NCBI GenBank assembly: GCA_028753945.1
Contig: JAPNXP010000009.1
Coordinates: 2,294,001-2,358,000 of the forward strand
From: Hexactinellida sp. DTS-2022
Taxonomy: Eukaryota; Porifera; Hexactinellida
Length of the DNA stretch: 64,000 nucleotides
Reading direction: 5' to 3'
The translations under genes were made by a program, and so were the position numbers. The notes below the pieces were generated by a model. It saw nothing but the letters and a program-made list of their open reading frames with translations, did no database searches and was not told where the DNA came from. Below, piece by piece: positions 45,801 to 57,442 of this stretch. Position 1 is the stretch's first letter; each line of letters opens with the position of its first letter.

Positions 45801-46280
45801 AAAAAGTGCGTTTCCATATCTTCATCATGGAAGTGTTTCAGACACACATGTACGTTTTTAATATCTTCAACATTTTCTCTATGAAGAAATTATTTCCATT
45901 GACTAACAAGTTGAGGTGGTCCATTTGGCATCTTGAATACAGGTGTAGGTGTCTCGCCAGAGTAATTACTCCTGCAGCCAGGTGCTGAACATCTATTTGG
46001 CATTATTCTAGTAGGAGATAGAATTCCAATTATTATCTAATTAAACAGGTATGAAATCAACATATAATAGAGGTAGGAATTGGGATAGTATATAAATACT
46101 AGAAGAATGTTTGAGATGATGTAAATGTATCGTGAGAGTTAATTGCAAATATAAAATATAACCCGAATGTCATATAAAAATTATCCCTAAATATTATGTT
46201 ATCTAATAAAATGGACTTCCTTTTATCCATGGTGCAGGAAAATTATTTTGGTGAACAGGCCTTATATAACGTAGGTCACG
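42866..46280 (-). mobile_element. P element (copy 1) with perfect 71-bp TIRs
   Basis: Left TIR 42866-42936 (cgtgacctacgttatataag...) is an exact inverted copy of 46210-46280. It contains one minus-strand THAP/P transposase gene. The flanks tgttgtac and acagagta do not match, so there is no 8-bp target duplication: the left neighbour is the Ginger-like TIR and the right neighbour is another P remnant. A 25-bp tandem duplication of aaggaactagtaatagcaat lies at 43083-43131. Identical TIRs indicate recent movement or gene conversion. Confidence 0.9.
43166..46003 (-). pseudogene. P-element transposase (THAP), copy 1, broken
   Basis: The start ATG at 46003 opens a THAP zinc finger: MPNRCSAPGCRSNYSGE, VFKMPN, QW, then VCLKHF (C2CH pattern). 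Codon 38 is TAA (45890-45892). The frame continues in phase to about 45070 (LDLSTKERDQLDVGI; IMKIQDLRDIENLLKELS), shifts by one for 44994-43795 (IVQMDEIHVK with the first Asp, FDFVHILKTIRNNW, NVNTPSKAIRLND, DPLEHHFGIYRMM, ILESERRLK), then returns to the first phase for 43798-43166 (VLVFIAGYTVYSYFK, C..C, and a C-terminal CPNC). One stop and two shifts thus break a gene of about 940 codons. One of the shifts could be an unspliced intron, as P genes have introns, but no good GT-AG pair was seen. Confidence 0.88.
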
Positions 46281-47990
46281 ACAGAGTATATCCGTTTCCA
46301 TTGCTGCAATTAGTGACATCCGAGAAATTGAATCTGTTTTGCAGGAACTTGCTTTAAAATACAACTCTAGTTCTTATTGTGATTATCCCCTTAAGTTTGG
46401 TAGTGCATCCTTTGAAGATGTATGTCAATTATATAATTCAGAAAGAACAAGTTTATCCAAGTTGGCTCCTCATTTGACTATGGAGTCATGTTTTCCGTCT
46501 ACAATGAGCGTCAAAATGTCAAACTGGTTTTGAAAGTCGTTAACGTATTAACAATATCTGCGCTAACTATTCAGAACGAATTGCGTTATCCAGAATATAG
46601 AAAGAATACTCCTGAGTTTGTTGATACCCTTCTTACTGTTTGGAAATTATTCAACGTGAACACACCATATAAAGCAGGTGTGTGCAACCTCTCTTAACAC
46701 TGGGCCGCATTGTGCTTCTCAGATCTGTACACGGGCCGCGATTCGGATAGTTTTCGAATCTTCAGATTTAGATTAGAAGAAAACATTGTTTAAATTTTGA
46801 ATAATTAGAATGATTAAGTGTTTAGACTAAGAGAAATATTTTCACAAAGTCACATATGTGTTCCTTAGTGTGAGATCTGTGATTGTTAGGATTACTTCGC
46901 GGGCCGCAGCACAGAGCGTTGCGGGCCGCATATGGCCCGCGGGCCGCAGGTTGCACACCCCTGTATTATAAAGGAATACGTTTGAACGATAATTTCTCTA
47001 GACCTTTGACTTTGAATGACGAGCGATTTCTATTTTTGACTCGTGTAGTTTTGGTTAGATGCTTGGCAAACTTTACCAGAAAAAATTGGCAAACTGAGTA
47101 AACAAACATCACCAGTTTTAGACATGCTTGTATTTCCTTACCACAAATTACCAATCATTTGACTCAATCTTGTGGCTTTACATAGTATGTGTTGTCCTCC
47201 TTTCTACAGACGGATCCCTTGGAACACCATTTCGGTCTATACCGTATGATGTCGGGTTCTAATTATCACTTCTCCTATCTTCAAATCCTTGAACCGAGCG
47301 TCGGCTTAAACTTTCTAGCATAATGAAACATATTTACTGACCAACAAGACACTTCCTTTCAATCTATTCAGTCATTTGTTAAGTCATTTTCTTCTCCGTA
47401 TAGCGTATTCCACTACTGATGGTGAGTTCAATTTGGAGCCATTTCTTGATGAGATTAATGATCTATCAACAATTGATTGTGGTTCACAGTTGCTTCAATC
47501 ATTAGCCTTTATTGCAGGCTATACTGTCCATCAGTACCTGAAACAAACAAAACCGTGTCATGTCTGTCTACATATGCTAATAGTTGATATAGAATTTCTC
47601 CTTGATTTAGACCTGGACTCTCAGTATAAACTTCTGCAGCTAACGGACTGTGGCGGACTTAAATATCCATCTGAGCCAGTTTTAAATTCCATATTTGTTA
47701 TATGGAAGACCTTTAGTTCCATCGAAAACAATCAAGAGCTGATGGCGAAGCTTGTAAGTGGACCTTCTAGAAAAATACTAGTTGAACTCACGTTGGTGTA
47801 TTTGGAAGTTAGCGATAATCGTGATCCAAGTATTTGGAAATCTACTTGTATTAGCTGTGGTGTGTTTAGTTAGAACATCTTATCGAAGCTCGTCTTTACT
47901 CCAGCGAATTGCTTTCTTGCAAACAAAGTTAAGAATTATAACTCGCTGGTTCTTTCAAAAAGTATAGAAAGCGTAAATTTAAGAAATTCT
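46281..47990 (+). pseudogene. P-element transposase remnant, copy 2
   Basis: Plus-strand blocks in P order: AISDIREIESVLQELALKY, then after an internal deletion SFEDVCQLYNSERTSLSKLAPHLT, ERQNVKLVLKVVNVL, VWKLFNVNTPYKA, [MITE 46675-46963], YKGIRLNDNFSRPLTLND, TDPLEHHFGLYRMMSGSNYH, and SLAFIAGYTVHQYLKQTKPC to about 47870. Several frameshifts are present and the THAP and first catalytic region are missing. The nearest relative in the window is copy 1/copy 3. It starts right at the outer end of copy 1's TIR. Confidence 0.85.
46675..46963. mobile_element. hAT-type MITE rich in gggccgc
   Basis: It has inverted ends caggtgtgtgcaacct and aggttgcacacccctg, with several gcgggccgc words. The flanks atataaag (46667-46674) and ttataaag (46966-46973) match 7 of 8. 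It is inserted in the NVNTPYK-KGIRLND junction of P copy 2. Confidence 0.85.
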
Positions 47991-48149
47991 ATTAATTATG
48001 TGTCTACTTATTTGAATTTACCATGATTTGTATTACTCTGTTATTCTTATTTCTATTATGTAGTTAAGTGTGTCGTGTGTCACTGCTAGAGCCAGAGAAA
48101 GAAAGAGGAGAGAGGAAAGAAAGCAAATAATTGTGTATTATTTACTGTA
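47991..48149. other. Junction sequence, no feature
   Basis: Short AT-rich and GA-rich sequence between P copy 2 and the dispersed repeat; nothing recognised. Confidence 0.35.
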
Positions 48150-48395
48150 TATTAATATTAGAAATTGTACTGTTTTGTGTTTATTATTACTATTAAATTA
48201 TGAAAATCCAATCACCGTTGTCATTACAGCTAATACTAATCACGGGCTAGCAGGGCTGAGTTATGTTTACGACCTAGAGACGTATAAAGAACTCAGTAGT
48301 TCAATATAGAAAACATTAAAAAATTAAAATTTCCCATCTTCTTGTGCATCCCTGATACATCTACTGTCAGGCCATATATAGAGTAGGCTATGGTC
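48150..48395. repeat. Dispersed ~240-bp repeat, copy 2 (inverted)
   Basis: Reverse-complement match to 27745-27990, ending at gagtaggctatg right beside the hAT-type MITE at 48401. Confidence 0.75.
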
Positions 48396-48835
48396 ATATA
48401 CAGGCCTGGGGTCAATTACTCTAAAATGTAATATATTACTATTACTATTACTTTAACTATTACTTTTAATATTACTATTACCACGGACTACTATATTACC
48501 GGACGCGACAAAGCCAAACCACAGTCAAAAATGCATAGGCTGAACATTGTATGACTGAAAATATGGTCAATTCTGTATTTTTAGTCACTAAATTTGGTAT
48601 CTAACACAATCTTTTGGCGCTGAATTCAAAAATGACAATTTCAAGGTTCAAAAACTCACTCCCCGCCCTAATTTTGGCAAAAAGGCGTGGTCACACCCAA
48701 ATATGGTCAATTCCATATTTTTGTTTTATTACTTCATCATAACACTAAATTCGCAATATCCTCTTAACTAGGAACGATATTGATGAACATATGATTAATA
48801 AATTGTTCAGCTAAATAATAAATATATATTACTAC

Positions 48836-48905
48836 GTGACCTTCGATATACAAGGCCTGACTTGCTAAGCGAAATTTTTTTTACCATGGATTACTTAAAG
48901 TGCAT
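48836..48905. repeat. Solitary P-element-like terminus
   Basis: cgtgaccttcgatatacaag, then gcctg, then accatggat and aagtgcat match the P copy 1 TIR at 42866-42936 at most positions and in the same order. No inverted partner is visible nearby. It may be the end of P copy 2 or 3 moved or isolated by rearrangement. Confidence 0.7.
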
Positions 48906-49160
48906 TGAAAATAGAGAATTGATCTTTATTCCAATAATTAGCAATGATAGAGCTGAAAAGTGTATAATAACTATATAGAAATATGGTATCCAGGTATACA
49001 TAGCACGCTCCAGAATTGTGATATGTCATCATCTGATGACGTTATGGTAATTTTGGTTGCGAATTATCTTGTTTTTCTAGCATACTTTTAACATAGTTAA
49101 ACGCGTTATAAATGTTCAAAATTGGAACATGATTATACCCAGAAGAAGTTGAATAAAATA

Positions 49161-49353
49161 CAGTCAGGTCTGCTTATTGTGAATAAGATTTCGTCTGCTT
49201 AATATGAAGATTTTTTATTATGAACAAGTCCTACGGTCCCAATTTGACAACTACATAGGATTTGTATTAAGTTGAGTTCGCTTATTATGAAGTCTCTCTA
49301 TTATGAACACAATTTTTGGTCCCTTAAATGTTCATAATAAAAGAACCTGACTG
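49161..49353. mobile_element. Tc1/mariner-type MITE
   Basis: It has inverted ends cagtcaggtctgcttattgtg and cataataaaagaacctgactg, flanked by TA on both sides; internal ttattatgaac repeats. Confidence 0.88.
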
Positions 49354-50359
49354 TATATCGAAATTATAAATGGAATGTTGACACATTATTCGGTTGCCAT
49401 GGAAATGTATATTTCCTAAAATGTGCCATAACTCAAAAACTATGAATGTTATGTAAACTAGGCTGGTACTGATCTATCCGGAATTGGTAACTTCCTATTC
49501 ATCGATAATACATTTTCTATGCCTAACTTCAATAATCTTTGAGATAATGAGTTAATTAACACTTAATTCATTATTAGGTAATGACTCACTATCTCAAAGA
49601 ACGCGTTCACGTAGTAATATATATTTATTAATTAGCTGAACAATTTATTAATCATATGTTCATCAATATCGTTCCTAGTTAAGAGGATATTGCGAGTTTA
49701 GTGTTATGATGAAGTAATAAAACAAAAATATGGAATTGACCATATTTGGGTGTGACCACGCCTTTTGCCAAAATTAGGGCGGGGAGTGAGTCTTTGAACC
49801 TTGAAATTGTCATTTTTGAATTCAGCGCCAAAAGATTGTGTTAGATACCAAATTTAGTGACTAAAAATACAGAATTGACCATATTTTCAGTCATACAATG
49901 TTCAGCCTATGCATTTTTGACTGTGGCTTGGCTTTGTCGCGTCCGGTAATATAGTAGTCCGTGCTATTACAAATTACTAAACATTTACTAAGACTCTGCT
50001 ATGATTCAGAATGTCTGAAGTTTATTATTTTAATTGATAACCCACACAAACAAAACATATTATCTAACCTAAGCAAACAACTAATTTCAATAAAGTGACA
50101 AATTCAAATCGATAATCATCTTGCCTTAAATTTATTTTAACAACTTCCTATTTCTTCACGAAAAATCAAATAAGCCAGTCCGAAGTTGTAGAATTGTAAT
50201 AGATAATTCCTATTACAATAGGTTCTATTACTATTACTATTACTATTACATCCTCTTTGAAATACTATTACTTATTACTATTACTATTACTTCTAAAATG
50301 TAATCATTACTAATACAATTACTATTACATATTACTATTACCCCAGGCCTGGTCATATA

Positions 50360-53136
50360 TAATTTTTGCAATATCGATTACACAAGTCGATGGGTCTTTC
50401 AGAGAACAATTCTATTAGTCTAAACTGATTACCAATGTCATCGTTAACCTGTATGGATTTTTCAGTCGTAAGAAAGTCTACACATTGGACAGCCATTTGA
50501 TTTATTAGGTATGAAAAAACTGCATAACCTGCCACAAATGCGAGGCACTCAACTTGAGAAATAGCTATTTCTGGAAGGGTGACCTGTTCTAAAAATGTGA
50601 TAAGTTTTTCTAATTCAAAATTTGAGTCCTCGCCATCATCAGTAACACTAGAAAAGGTATTCAAATATTCCATGAGAGTAGGTTTATGAATGGTATCAGA
50701 TTTAGTTTTGATGTCAAATAGTTTTAGTATGTTAGAGAGTTGTAATCTGCGTTCGGATTCTAGGATTTGACTATAGGAGATTTGATAGTGGGAATCTGAC
50801 AATTGTCTATACAAACCAAAATGATGTTCTAAAGGATCGTTTTGTATCCTTGATGTCAACAGGTACTGGAAACCATATTTGGTACAAAGCATATCAACAA
50901 GCAAGGGCAGTGCATTGCAAGTGTGTTTCAGACCTGTGAATATCTGAGGAGACAGTTTTCCTTTAACAGTGGGAAGGTTTTTCCAACAGTCTAACCAGTT
51001 AACTACATTTCGTAGGAACAAGATTGGAGAGTCGTCTGAAGATAGAGGTCTAGAAAAGTCGTCATTAAAACGTATACCTTTCCCGACCCAATTTACATTA
51101 AAAATTTTCCAGATGTCATTAATTAACTTCAGAAAATCAACAGTTTGGTTTTGACTTATACTTTTCCTTTCAAAATTGAGAGCTAATCGGCCAGCTGAAG
51201 TTGACTCGTGAAAAATCTTAAGTGCCAAATTTACATTCTGTCTTTCCAAGCTAGATGGCCAACAAGCTTTGGAAGTTAATTTTGGAGCTCGTTTAAAAAT
51301 GTTATATCTATCAGATTTGTATAAGGTCCTAATGTCATCAAAAACTGAATAGCATATTGTAGGATACAAAGATTTAGCAAAATTAGTTGTGTAAATTTTG
51401 AGCCCTGAAGTATTGATCGATACTCTTAAATAAGCCTGAGATTCATCTTCAGCAGATGTATGGTTAGGAGTGATACAATCATTAAATTTAGGAAAAATAA
51501 ATACTTTCTCGTAGTCTTTCAAATTTAACCAATTATTTCGAATTGATTTTAAAATATGGACTATATCAAAAAATAAAATAAGGTCTCTATTTGGGTCACA
51601 AGGATGTATAATTTTAGGTAGCAGTGTTTTGTGATTTAGGGAAAGAAGTTTATATATACTGACATTTAGGGGGTAATTGTCAATACAGACAGCATCTACA
51701 TATACATTACAACTTTCAATGTTGTCTTAATAACAATGGGTAATAGTGCAGCAGCAGAGCTAGAACCAAGAGGGACTAGCCTTACAATGGTAGAGAACTT
51801 AGTCATCAAACTAGATACCATTATAGAAAATACAGTGGTGGGTGGGTCTTCCGGATGGTCAATAGAGCCAATAATTCTACCACCTATATAACTAGCATCG
51901 CTACGTATTTGAACTTCGTCCATCTGAAGTATATCATGCCTCTCTAAATCTTTGTATGTAGATGAAAATTCCTTAAGTACACTTAAATATTCACTCTCTA
52001 GACCAATTGAATTTTTAATTTTGAGTAGATTACGTTCATGAGGGAGATTCAAACAATTTGAGGATTGGATTAGCCGAAAACAAGCGGGAGAAATGCCGTG
52101 TACCTTGAGGGAAAAAACCTGCGTTGTCACGCTATAACGGCGCCCATATTTTGAAATTATTAAATATCTCAATTGATCAAGTAGAAACATAATCCCAATA
52201 TTGGTAATACGTATAGGTAAGTTCTAGAATTGGGGTCTCTGAAATTCTATATCTTGATCACTCAGCTGAGTCTGCTCTATTAGTTCAATGGCACTTTGCA
52301 ACTCAATAATAGCATTTTCAACATGCGTTTTAACGGAGGGTAGACGTTGGTTGGGTTTGCATTTAGGACTAATAACTGGGAATGTTTCAATTTCTACTAA
52401 CAATGTCTCAATCTGGCGGATGTCATTAATTTTGTTGAGAGATAAATATATTTGGCGCTTGTGTTGATCAAAACTATTAATCAATAAACATTGGTCTATT
52501 ACAAGTGAACATTGAATCGAAGGTTGGTTATCTAAAGTGGTGATTTTTAGAAAAAACAAAGGTGTCAGTGTCGGGTTTGTGGACGACCCAACTATTAGAA
52601 AGATCGATGCAACTCAGCTTATCAACAATATCACTAAGAATACTGATTGAGAACTTATCTATGGTAGATGTATTGTCCACTATGCTCAGATTGATTGCAG
52701 TTTGAACCATTGTCAGCTCTCTATCGTCTCTGAAATTATTTTTATCTTCTCTGTAGTGTTTGTCAAGTAGCTGGGGCAGTTCGGGAATATAGTTGGTATA
52801 GCAGTCTTCGTCAGGGACAATCGGTCTCGTGGTGCCACAACCATCTTCTGTCCATTAAAATATTCGAATGTCCTTTCAATGAATTCCTCTTTGAAGTGGA
52901 GTATACAAACCTAAGAAATGATTCAATAATTTCAAATGTGAACTGATGATTAGTTTAAAATAAGTGTATAAGAGTATTTACCTTTATATTTATATTGTTC
53001 TGGTAATCTTCTACAGGTCTTGGAATGGCTCTAAACCATTTTTCACGAAGTTGTTAATCCTTGGGAAACTAAATACTTTTGTGAAATGTTCTTCTCCCCG
53101 ATAATTCGAGGTACATCCGGGTACGATACAACTCAT
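50360..53136 (-). pseudogene. P-element transposase (THAP), copy 3, with intron
   Basis: The ATG at 53136 begins MSCIVPGCTSNYRGEEHF, VFSFPKD, then a stop, QLREKWFRAIP, and a THAP finger completed across a 71-bp GT-AG intron (52911-52981) by VCILHFKEEF. Downstream: AIPTIFPNCPSYL, LSLNKINDIRQIETLLVEIE, ILQMDEVQIRSDASYIGGRI, DIVHILKSIRNNWLNLKDYE, SSLERQNVNLALKIFHE, FNVNWVGKGIRFNDDF, DPLEHHFGLYRQL, ILESERRLQL and VECLAFVAGYAVFSYL. Besides the stop there are several frameshifts. The C-terminus is cut at 50359 by the hAT-type MITE insertion. No TIR was found beyond 53136 within 200 bp. It is a separate lineage from copy 1, with roughly half of motif residues shared by eye. Confidence 0.87.
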
Positions 53137-53353
53137 CTCGTTGATATTGAAGTTAGAATAAGTGTGTATAGTAGATAATGATAATTTCAATATCGCTTAT
53201 TTATGTTGAATAGTTAATTTAATCATTATGGGTTATTAAACTCAAGATGGTTCTAGATAGAAATAATTTAAAATCAACAATCGTTCCTTTGTTCCATACA
53301 ACTTGTTAAATGAGTCTAAACACTATGAGGGGTTCATTCATGTCATGGCGAAA

Positions 53354-53479
53354 AAAATCCAAAATTGCAGCTGTGCCGACAGCATGTTCCTTTGGAGGCA
53401 CAATCAATATACCACCACCAAAATATAGTGCCACACCAAAGGAACATGCGTCGGCACAGGCTGCAATTTTGGATTTTTT
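53354..53479. repeat. 126-bp hairpin repeat, copy H1 (inverted relative to others)
   Basis: Arms aaatccaaaattgcagc(c)tgtgccgac / gtcggcacaggctgcaattt with gcatgttcctttgg pairing inside; loop about 20 nt. One of six copies (see 54707, 57443, 58822, 59737, 63852). Confidence 0.9.
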
Positions 53480-54117
53480 CCTTTATTACGTTATATAACA
53501 TCCATAAGCTGTTTTGATATAAAAATAGTCTAAGAGATGCAAAACTAACCTGTAACATATAAAACATTTACAAATTAGGTGTTTTCGAGATTTATTTTTT
53601 AATGCCCATTCATTCATTATGTATTGATAATAAATTATATAATTAATTAATTATTTTATCAATGTTATCCACTGTGAGTTGAGTTAAGTAAACAAATTCC
53701 CAATTTAATTTAATTTGCTTTAATCCAGTGAATATTAATATACTGTTAAAAATTGGAAATCAGCATACTCGCTTACTTTGAAAGACATAGGGGATTAAGT
53801 TTATATTTCCATTATAAATGCGTTATAAACCCCCCCCCCCTTACACTCTAATACATTTCGGGCACCAAGCACACACATAGACAAATATTTATACAAATAG
53901 ATATTCCATCTCATTAATCCATTGTTTGAATATCAGAAATCGTTCTGAAATTGAATAACTGTTAGTGAAATTGAATTTTCATATAGGAGAAATTTTAATA
54001 CAACTATGTATTATAAATCGATTTATATAGAAGCAACTATTGAATCAAATGAATTATTTATATATACTAGAATTATTTATTGTAATTATGATATCAACAA
54101 TAACTTGAATCGAAATA

Positions 54118-54302
54118 CAGTCAACTCCGCTTAATCGGGTCACATCGGGACCAGGTTGTTTTGACCCGATTAAGCGGAGAAACAGATTAACCGAAAATAT
54201 TGTAAGCCAAACTGTAATTCGGTCCTATAAATCCTGTGGAATTTTGACCCGATTAAGCGGAGAAACCGATTAACCGGTGTCCCAATTAAGCGGAGTTGAC
54301 TG
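54118..54302. mobile_element. Tc1/mariner-type MITE, best-preserved copy
   Basis: It has inverted ends cagtcaactccgcttaatcg and cccaattaagcggagttgactg between TA dinucleotides. Block A2 (about 57040) shows the empty site with a single TA. Relatives at 8190 and 37020. Confidence 0.94.
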
Positions 54303-54706
54303 TATCACTGAATCTAATTGAATTATTCATAAATAGTAGATCTTCATCGAAACCACGAAATAATTACATAATTGAATATTAATGAATTTACGATTTTAGA
54401 AAGTTAAGGGTGAATTATGGCAACTTTGAGCCTAATAATCAGGAAAATGAGGACGGATTAAAAAATCGTGAAGAGCTATCAGTTGAAAATACTTTTCTGA
54501 TACTAATGATTCTAAAATTTTTCTTGTTATTGCATTTATTTTCTTATGGGACAAAAACAGCTAGAAGTCCCGTTAAAATTTTCACAAGTAGAAATTGAAA
54601 AATCGGGCCACGAGATGCACATTAATCAACAACCAGACACCTATCCTGAAAATCTCAGAACTCTAGCACTTATGGTTTAGCCTAGGAGGCGACACGAAGA
54701 AGAAAG

Positions 54707-54830
54707 AAATCTAAAATTGCACCTGTGCCGACGCATGTTCCTTTGGTGGCACTATATTTTGGTGGTGGTTTATTAATAGTGCCTCCAATGGAACATGCTG
54801 TCTGCACAGGTGCAATTTTGGATTTTTTTT
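54707..54830. repeat. Hairpin repeat, copy H2
   Basis: Same arms and loop as the other copies; lies in block A1 after a degraded ggagg...acga context. Confidence 0.9.
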
Positions 54831-54842
54831 TTGACATGTCAT

Positions 54843-55253
54843 CAGGGACGTCGCCACGGGGGGGGGCCTGGTAAAATATATTGAATTATTTATTTCTCTG
54901 ATTCATTGATGCTATTGAATTCAATTTAATGAGTTCACATTTTCCAATCCATTTGAGTCAAATCCCTGCACGAGGCTCCAATTTTCCCCTGTACATTGGT
55001 CCAGATCCTAGACACCTAAAAAATTTTCCTCGCACGCTTCGCTCGCTCGTCTAAAATGTAAATCTACACTTATATTTAAACGAATTACACTAACCAAAGC
55101 ATTTTCATTTTGCAGGACATTATACTAGAAAGCTTCATCTTTATCGCATTGTTTTTGGTAACGTCAACTGCTAGATCTAACACCAATATAATGTTTGCCC
55201 CCTCTGGCAATTTCTGTGCCCCCACTAGGTGAAAAATCCTGGCAACGTCCCTG
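54843..55253. mobile_element. hAT-type MITE, cagggacgtcgcca
   Basis: It has inverted ends cagggacgtcgcca and tggcaacgtccctg and an exact 8-bp duplication catgtcat (54835-54842, 55254-55261). The left end is followed by a G run. It inserted just after hairpin H2; A2 lacks it. Confidence 0.94.
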
Positions 55254-56100
55254 CATGTCATTATCACTATGAAGGTGTTAAATTAATTCAGATAGGTGTT
55301 TCGGATTGTAACGACCCTTAGTGAGTTGGAAGTTTCATTTTAGCTCACTTCATTTCAAACATTCAAGTTTCAGTGGAAAATAAGTGATGACTCAGCATTT
55401 TTTATGCGCGTGCTGGGTGATCACCCACCACCAACCAACCCATTCGAATTATATATTTCACAAAATTGTGAAAACTAATTTTTTTACGATGTCATCATCA
55501 CCTCAAGGTGTCAAGACACATTTGTAGAGGTGTTATGTGGCATAAGAATCAATTGATAAATTGTAAGTTTGTTTCTATCTTGCATTATCTCTGAGATTAA
55601 TGATATTTAGCTAATTAGTATAAATATTTATTAATAATTTAACACCAATTTGAATATACTAAGTAAAATTAATTTGGAACCAAATTTCAATTCCGCACCC
55701 TCGATGATCCCTAATAAACAAATTGGAAGCATCTATATAATATTATGTCAATTATAGACTGAGTTAATTATAATTAATTACGTCAGTATATTAATATTGT
55801 TTAAGAGTATTCTTGAATAAGGAAATATATTCACATAATTTGTCGTTGTTATGGAATATATAATCATAATTTTCAATTAGAAAACCGAAGCCTACTTGAT
55901 CTCACAAGTTGAATCAATATAATTATTACAACTTGAAATAAATGCGTTATAAAACCTCCCTTACACTTTAATAAATACATTTCGGGCACCAAGCACGTGC
56001 ACACACATAGACAAATATTTATACAAATAGATATTCCATCTGATTAATCCATTGTTTGAATATCAGAAATCGTTCTGAAATTGAATAACTGTTGAGTGAA

Positions 56101-56801
56101 GGCCTCTGACCTTCTGGAATCGGCTACTGAACCCCTAAATTTTTATATTAAAATCAACTAGATTATTCTATTAGCTATATATTCATAAGAAAGTTTGACT
56201 CTCTAGCTCATATAGTTTCCAAGTTACAGCAAGGTATGTGAATATGGAACTAAATGACGAATCATTGTATTTAACATTAATTGAGAATTTTATATTCACT
56301 TTTATTTCCAGGAAAATTGGGTAGTTATCAATGCGACGTTAGTGCCAATATAGTTAGTACTAACTAGCTAGCTATACGTAACAGAGCGTTTAAATTGATA
56401 TCGTGTTTACTTTCAACACTGTCGGAATGATAAGTTGGAATTTCTCACCTTTGAAAAAAATTCCAGAAAGTCATTGGTGTAGTATTGAAAGTAAACACGA
56501 TATCAATTAAAACGCTCTGTTACGTATAGCTAGCTAGTTAGTACTAACTATATTGGCACTAACGTCGCATTGATAACTACCCAATTTTCCTGGAAATAAA
56601 AGTGAATATAAAATTCTCAATTAATGTTAAATACAATGATTCGTCATTTAGTTCCATATTCACATACCTTGCTGTAACTTGGAAACTATATGAGCTAGAG
56701 AGTCAAACTTTCTTATGAATATATAGCTAATAGAATAATTTAGTGGATTTTAATATAAAAATTTAGGGGTTCAGTAGCCTATTTCCAGAAGGTCAGAGGC
56801 C
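56101..56801. mobile_element. 701-bp long inverted-repeat element, 4-bp TSD
   Basis: Arms of about 310 bp start ggcctctgaccttctgga and pair with 56490-56801; the spacer is about 75 bp. It is flanked by tgaa on both sides (56097-56100, 56802-56805). Block A1 near 53985 shows the uninterrupted gtgaaattgaattttc, an empty site with one tgaa. No ORF. A 4-bp duplication does not fit hAT or mariner. Confidence 0.93.
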
Positions 56802-57442
56802 TGAAATTGAATTTTCATATAGGAGAAAACTTTAATACAACTATGTATTATAAATCGATATATATAGTAGCAGCTATTGAATTAAATTGAATTATTCATA
56901 TAAACAGAATACTTTATTTTAACTATGATATCAGAAATTGATTTGTATAGTAATAGCTATTGAATGTAAATTAATTATTCATATATACTAGAATTCTTTA
57001 TTGTAATTATGATATCAGCAATAACTTGAATCGAAATAACACTGAATCAATTGAATTATTCATAAATAGTAGATCTGCATCGAAACCACGAAATAATTGC
57101 ATAATTGAATATTATTGAATTTACGATTTTAGAAAGTTAAGGGTGAATTGTGGCAACTTTGAGCTTAATTATCAGGAAAATGAGGACAGATTTAAAAAAT
57201 CGTGAAGAGCTATCAGTTGCAAAATACTTTTCTGATGCTAATGATTCTAAAAATTTCTTGTTATTGCATTTATTTTCTTATGGGACAAAAAAGCTAAAAG
57301 TCCCGTTAATAATTTTCCCAAGTCGAAATTAATAAATCGTGACCCCAGGTGTACATCTGTAACCCATGAGACACCTATCCTGAAAATTTCAGTTCTTAGT
57401 TAATAAAACTCTGTTCTGTGGAGAGGATACGGAAGGATAATA

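Larger units (their letters stand above)
48482..49963. mobile_element. Foldback element with ~357-bp inverted arms
   Basis: The left arm 48482-48838 (cacggactactatattaccg ... tattactacgtg) is inverted at about 49607-49963. It is flanked by ctattac (48475-48481, 49964-49970), though in simple repeat sequence. The ~770-bp spacer holds a P-like terminus (48836-48905), a mariner-type MITE (49161-49353) and non-coding sequence. Confidence 0.88.
48401..50351. mobile_element. hAT-type MITE with tattac microsatellite arms
   Basis: It has inverted ends caggcctgggg and ccccaggcctg, with an exact 8-bp duplication gtcatata (48393-48400, 50352-50359). Arms of tactat/attact simple repeat lie at 48425-48480 and 50215-50340. 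Most of the interior is a nested foldback element (48482-49963). The right flank is P copy 3 coding sequence. Confidence 0.92.
53580..55800. repeat. Non-coding duplicated block A1
   Basis: Contains ccattcattcattatgtatt, a c-rich run near 53830, cgggcaccaagcac, gttctgaaattgaataact, ggtgaattatggcaactttg, hairpin H2 and a ctcaaggtgtcaagaca block. The same order occurs in A2 at 55930-58000. Insertions specific to A1: mariner-type MITE 54118-54302 and hAT-type MITE 54843-55253. Short ORFs shared with A2 lack any domain. Confidence 0.8.
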
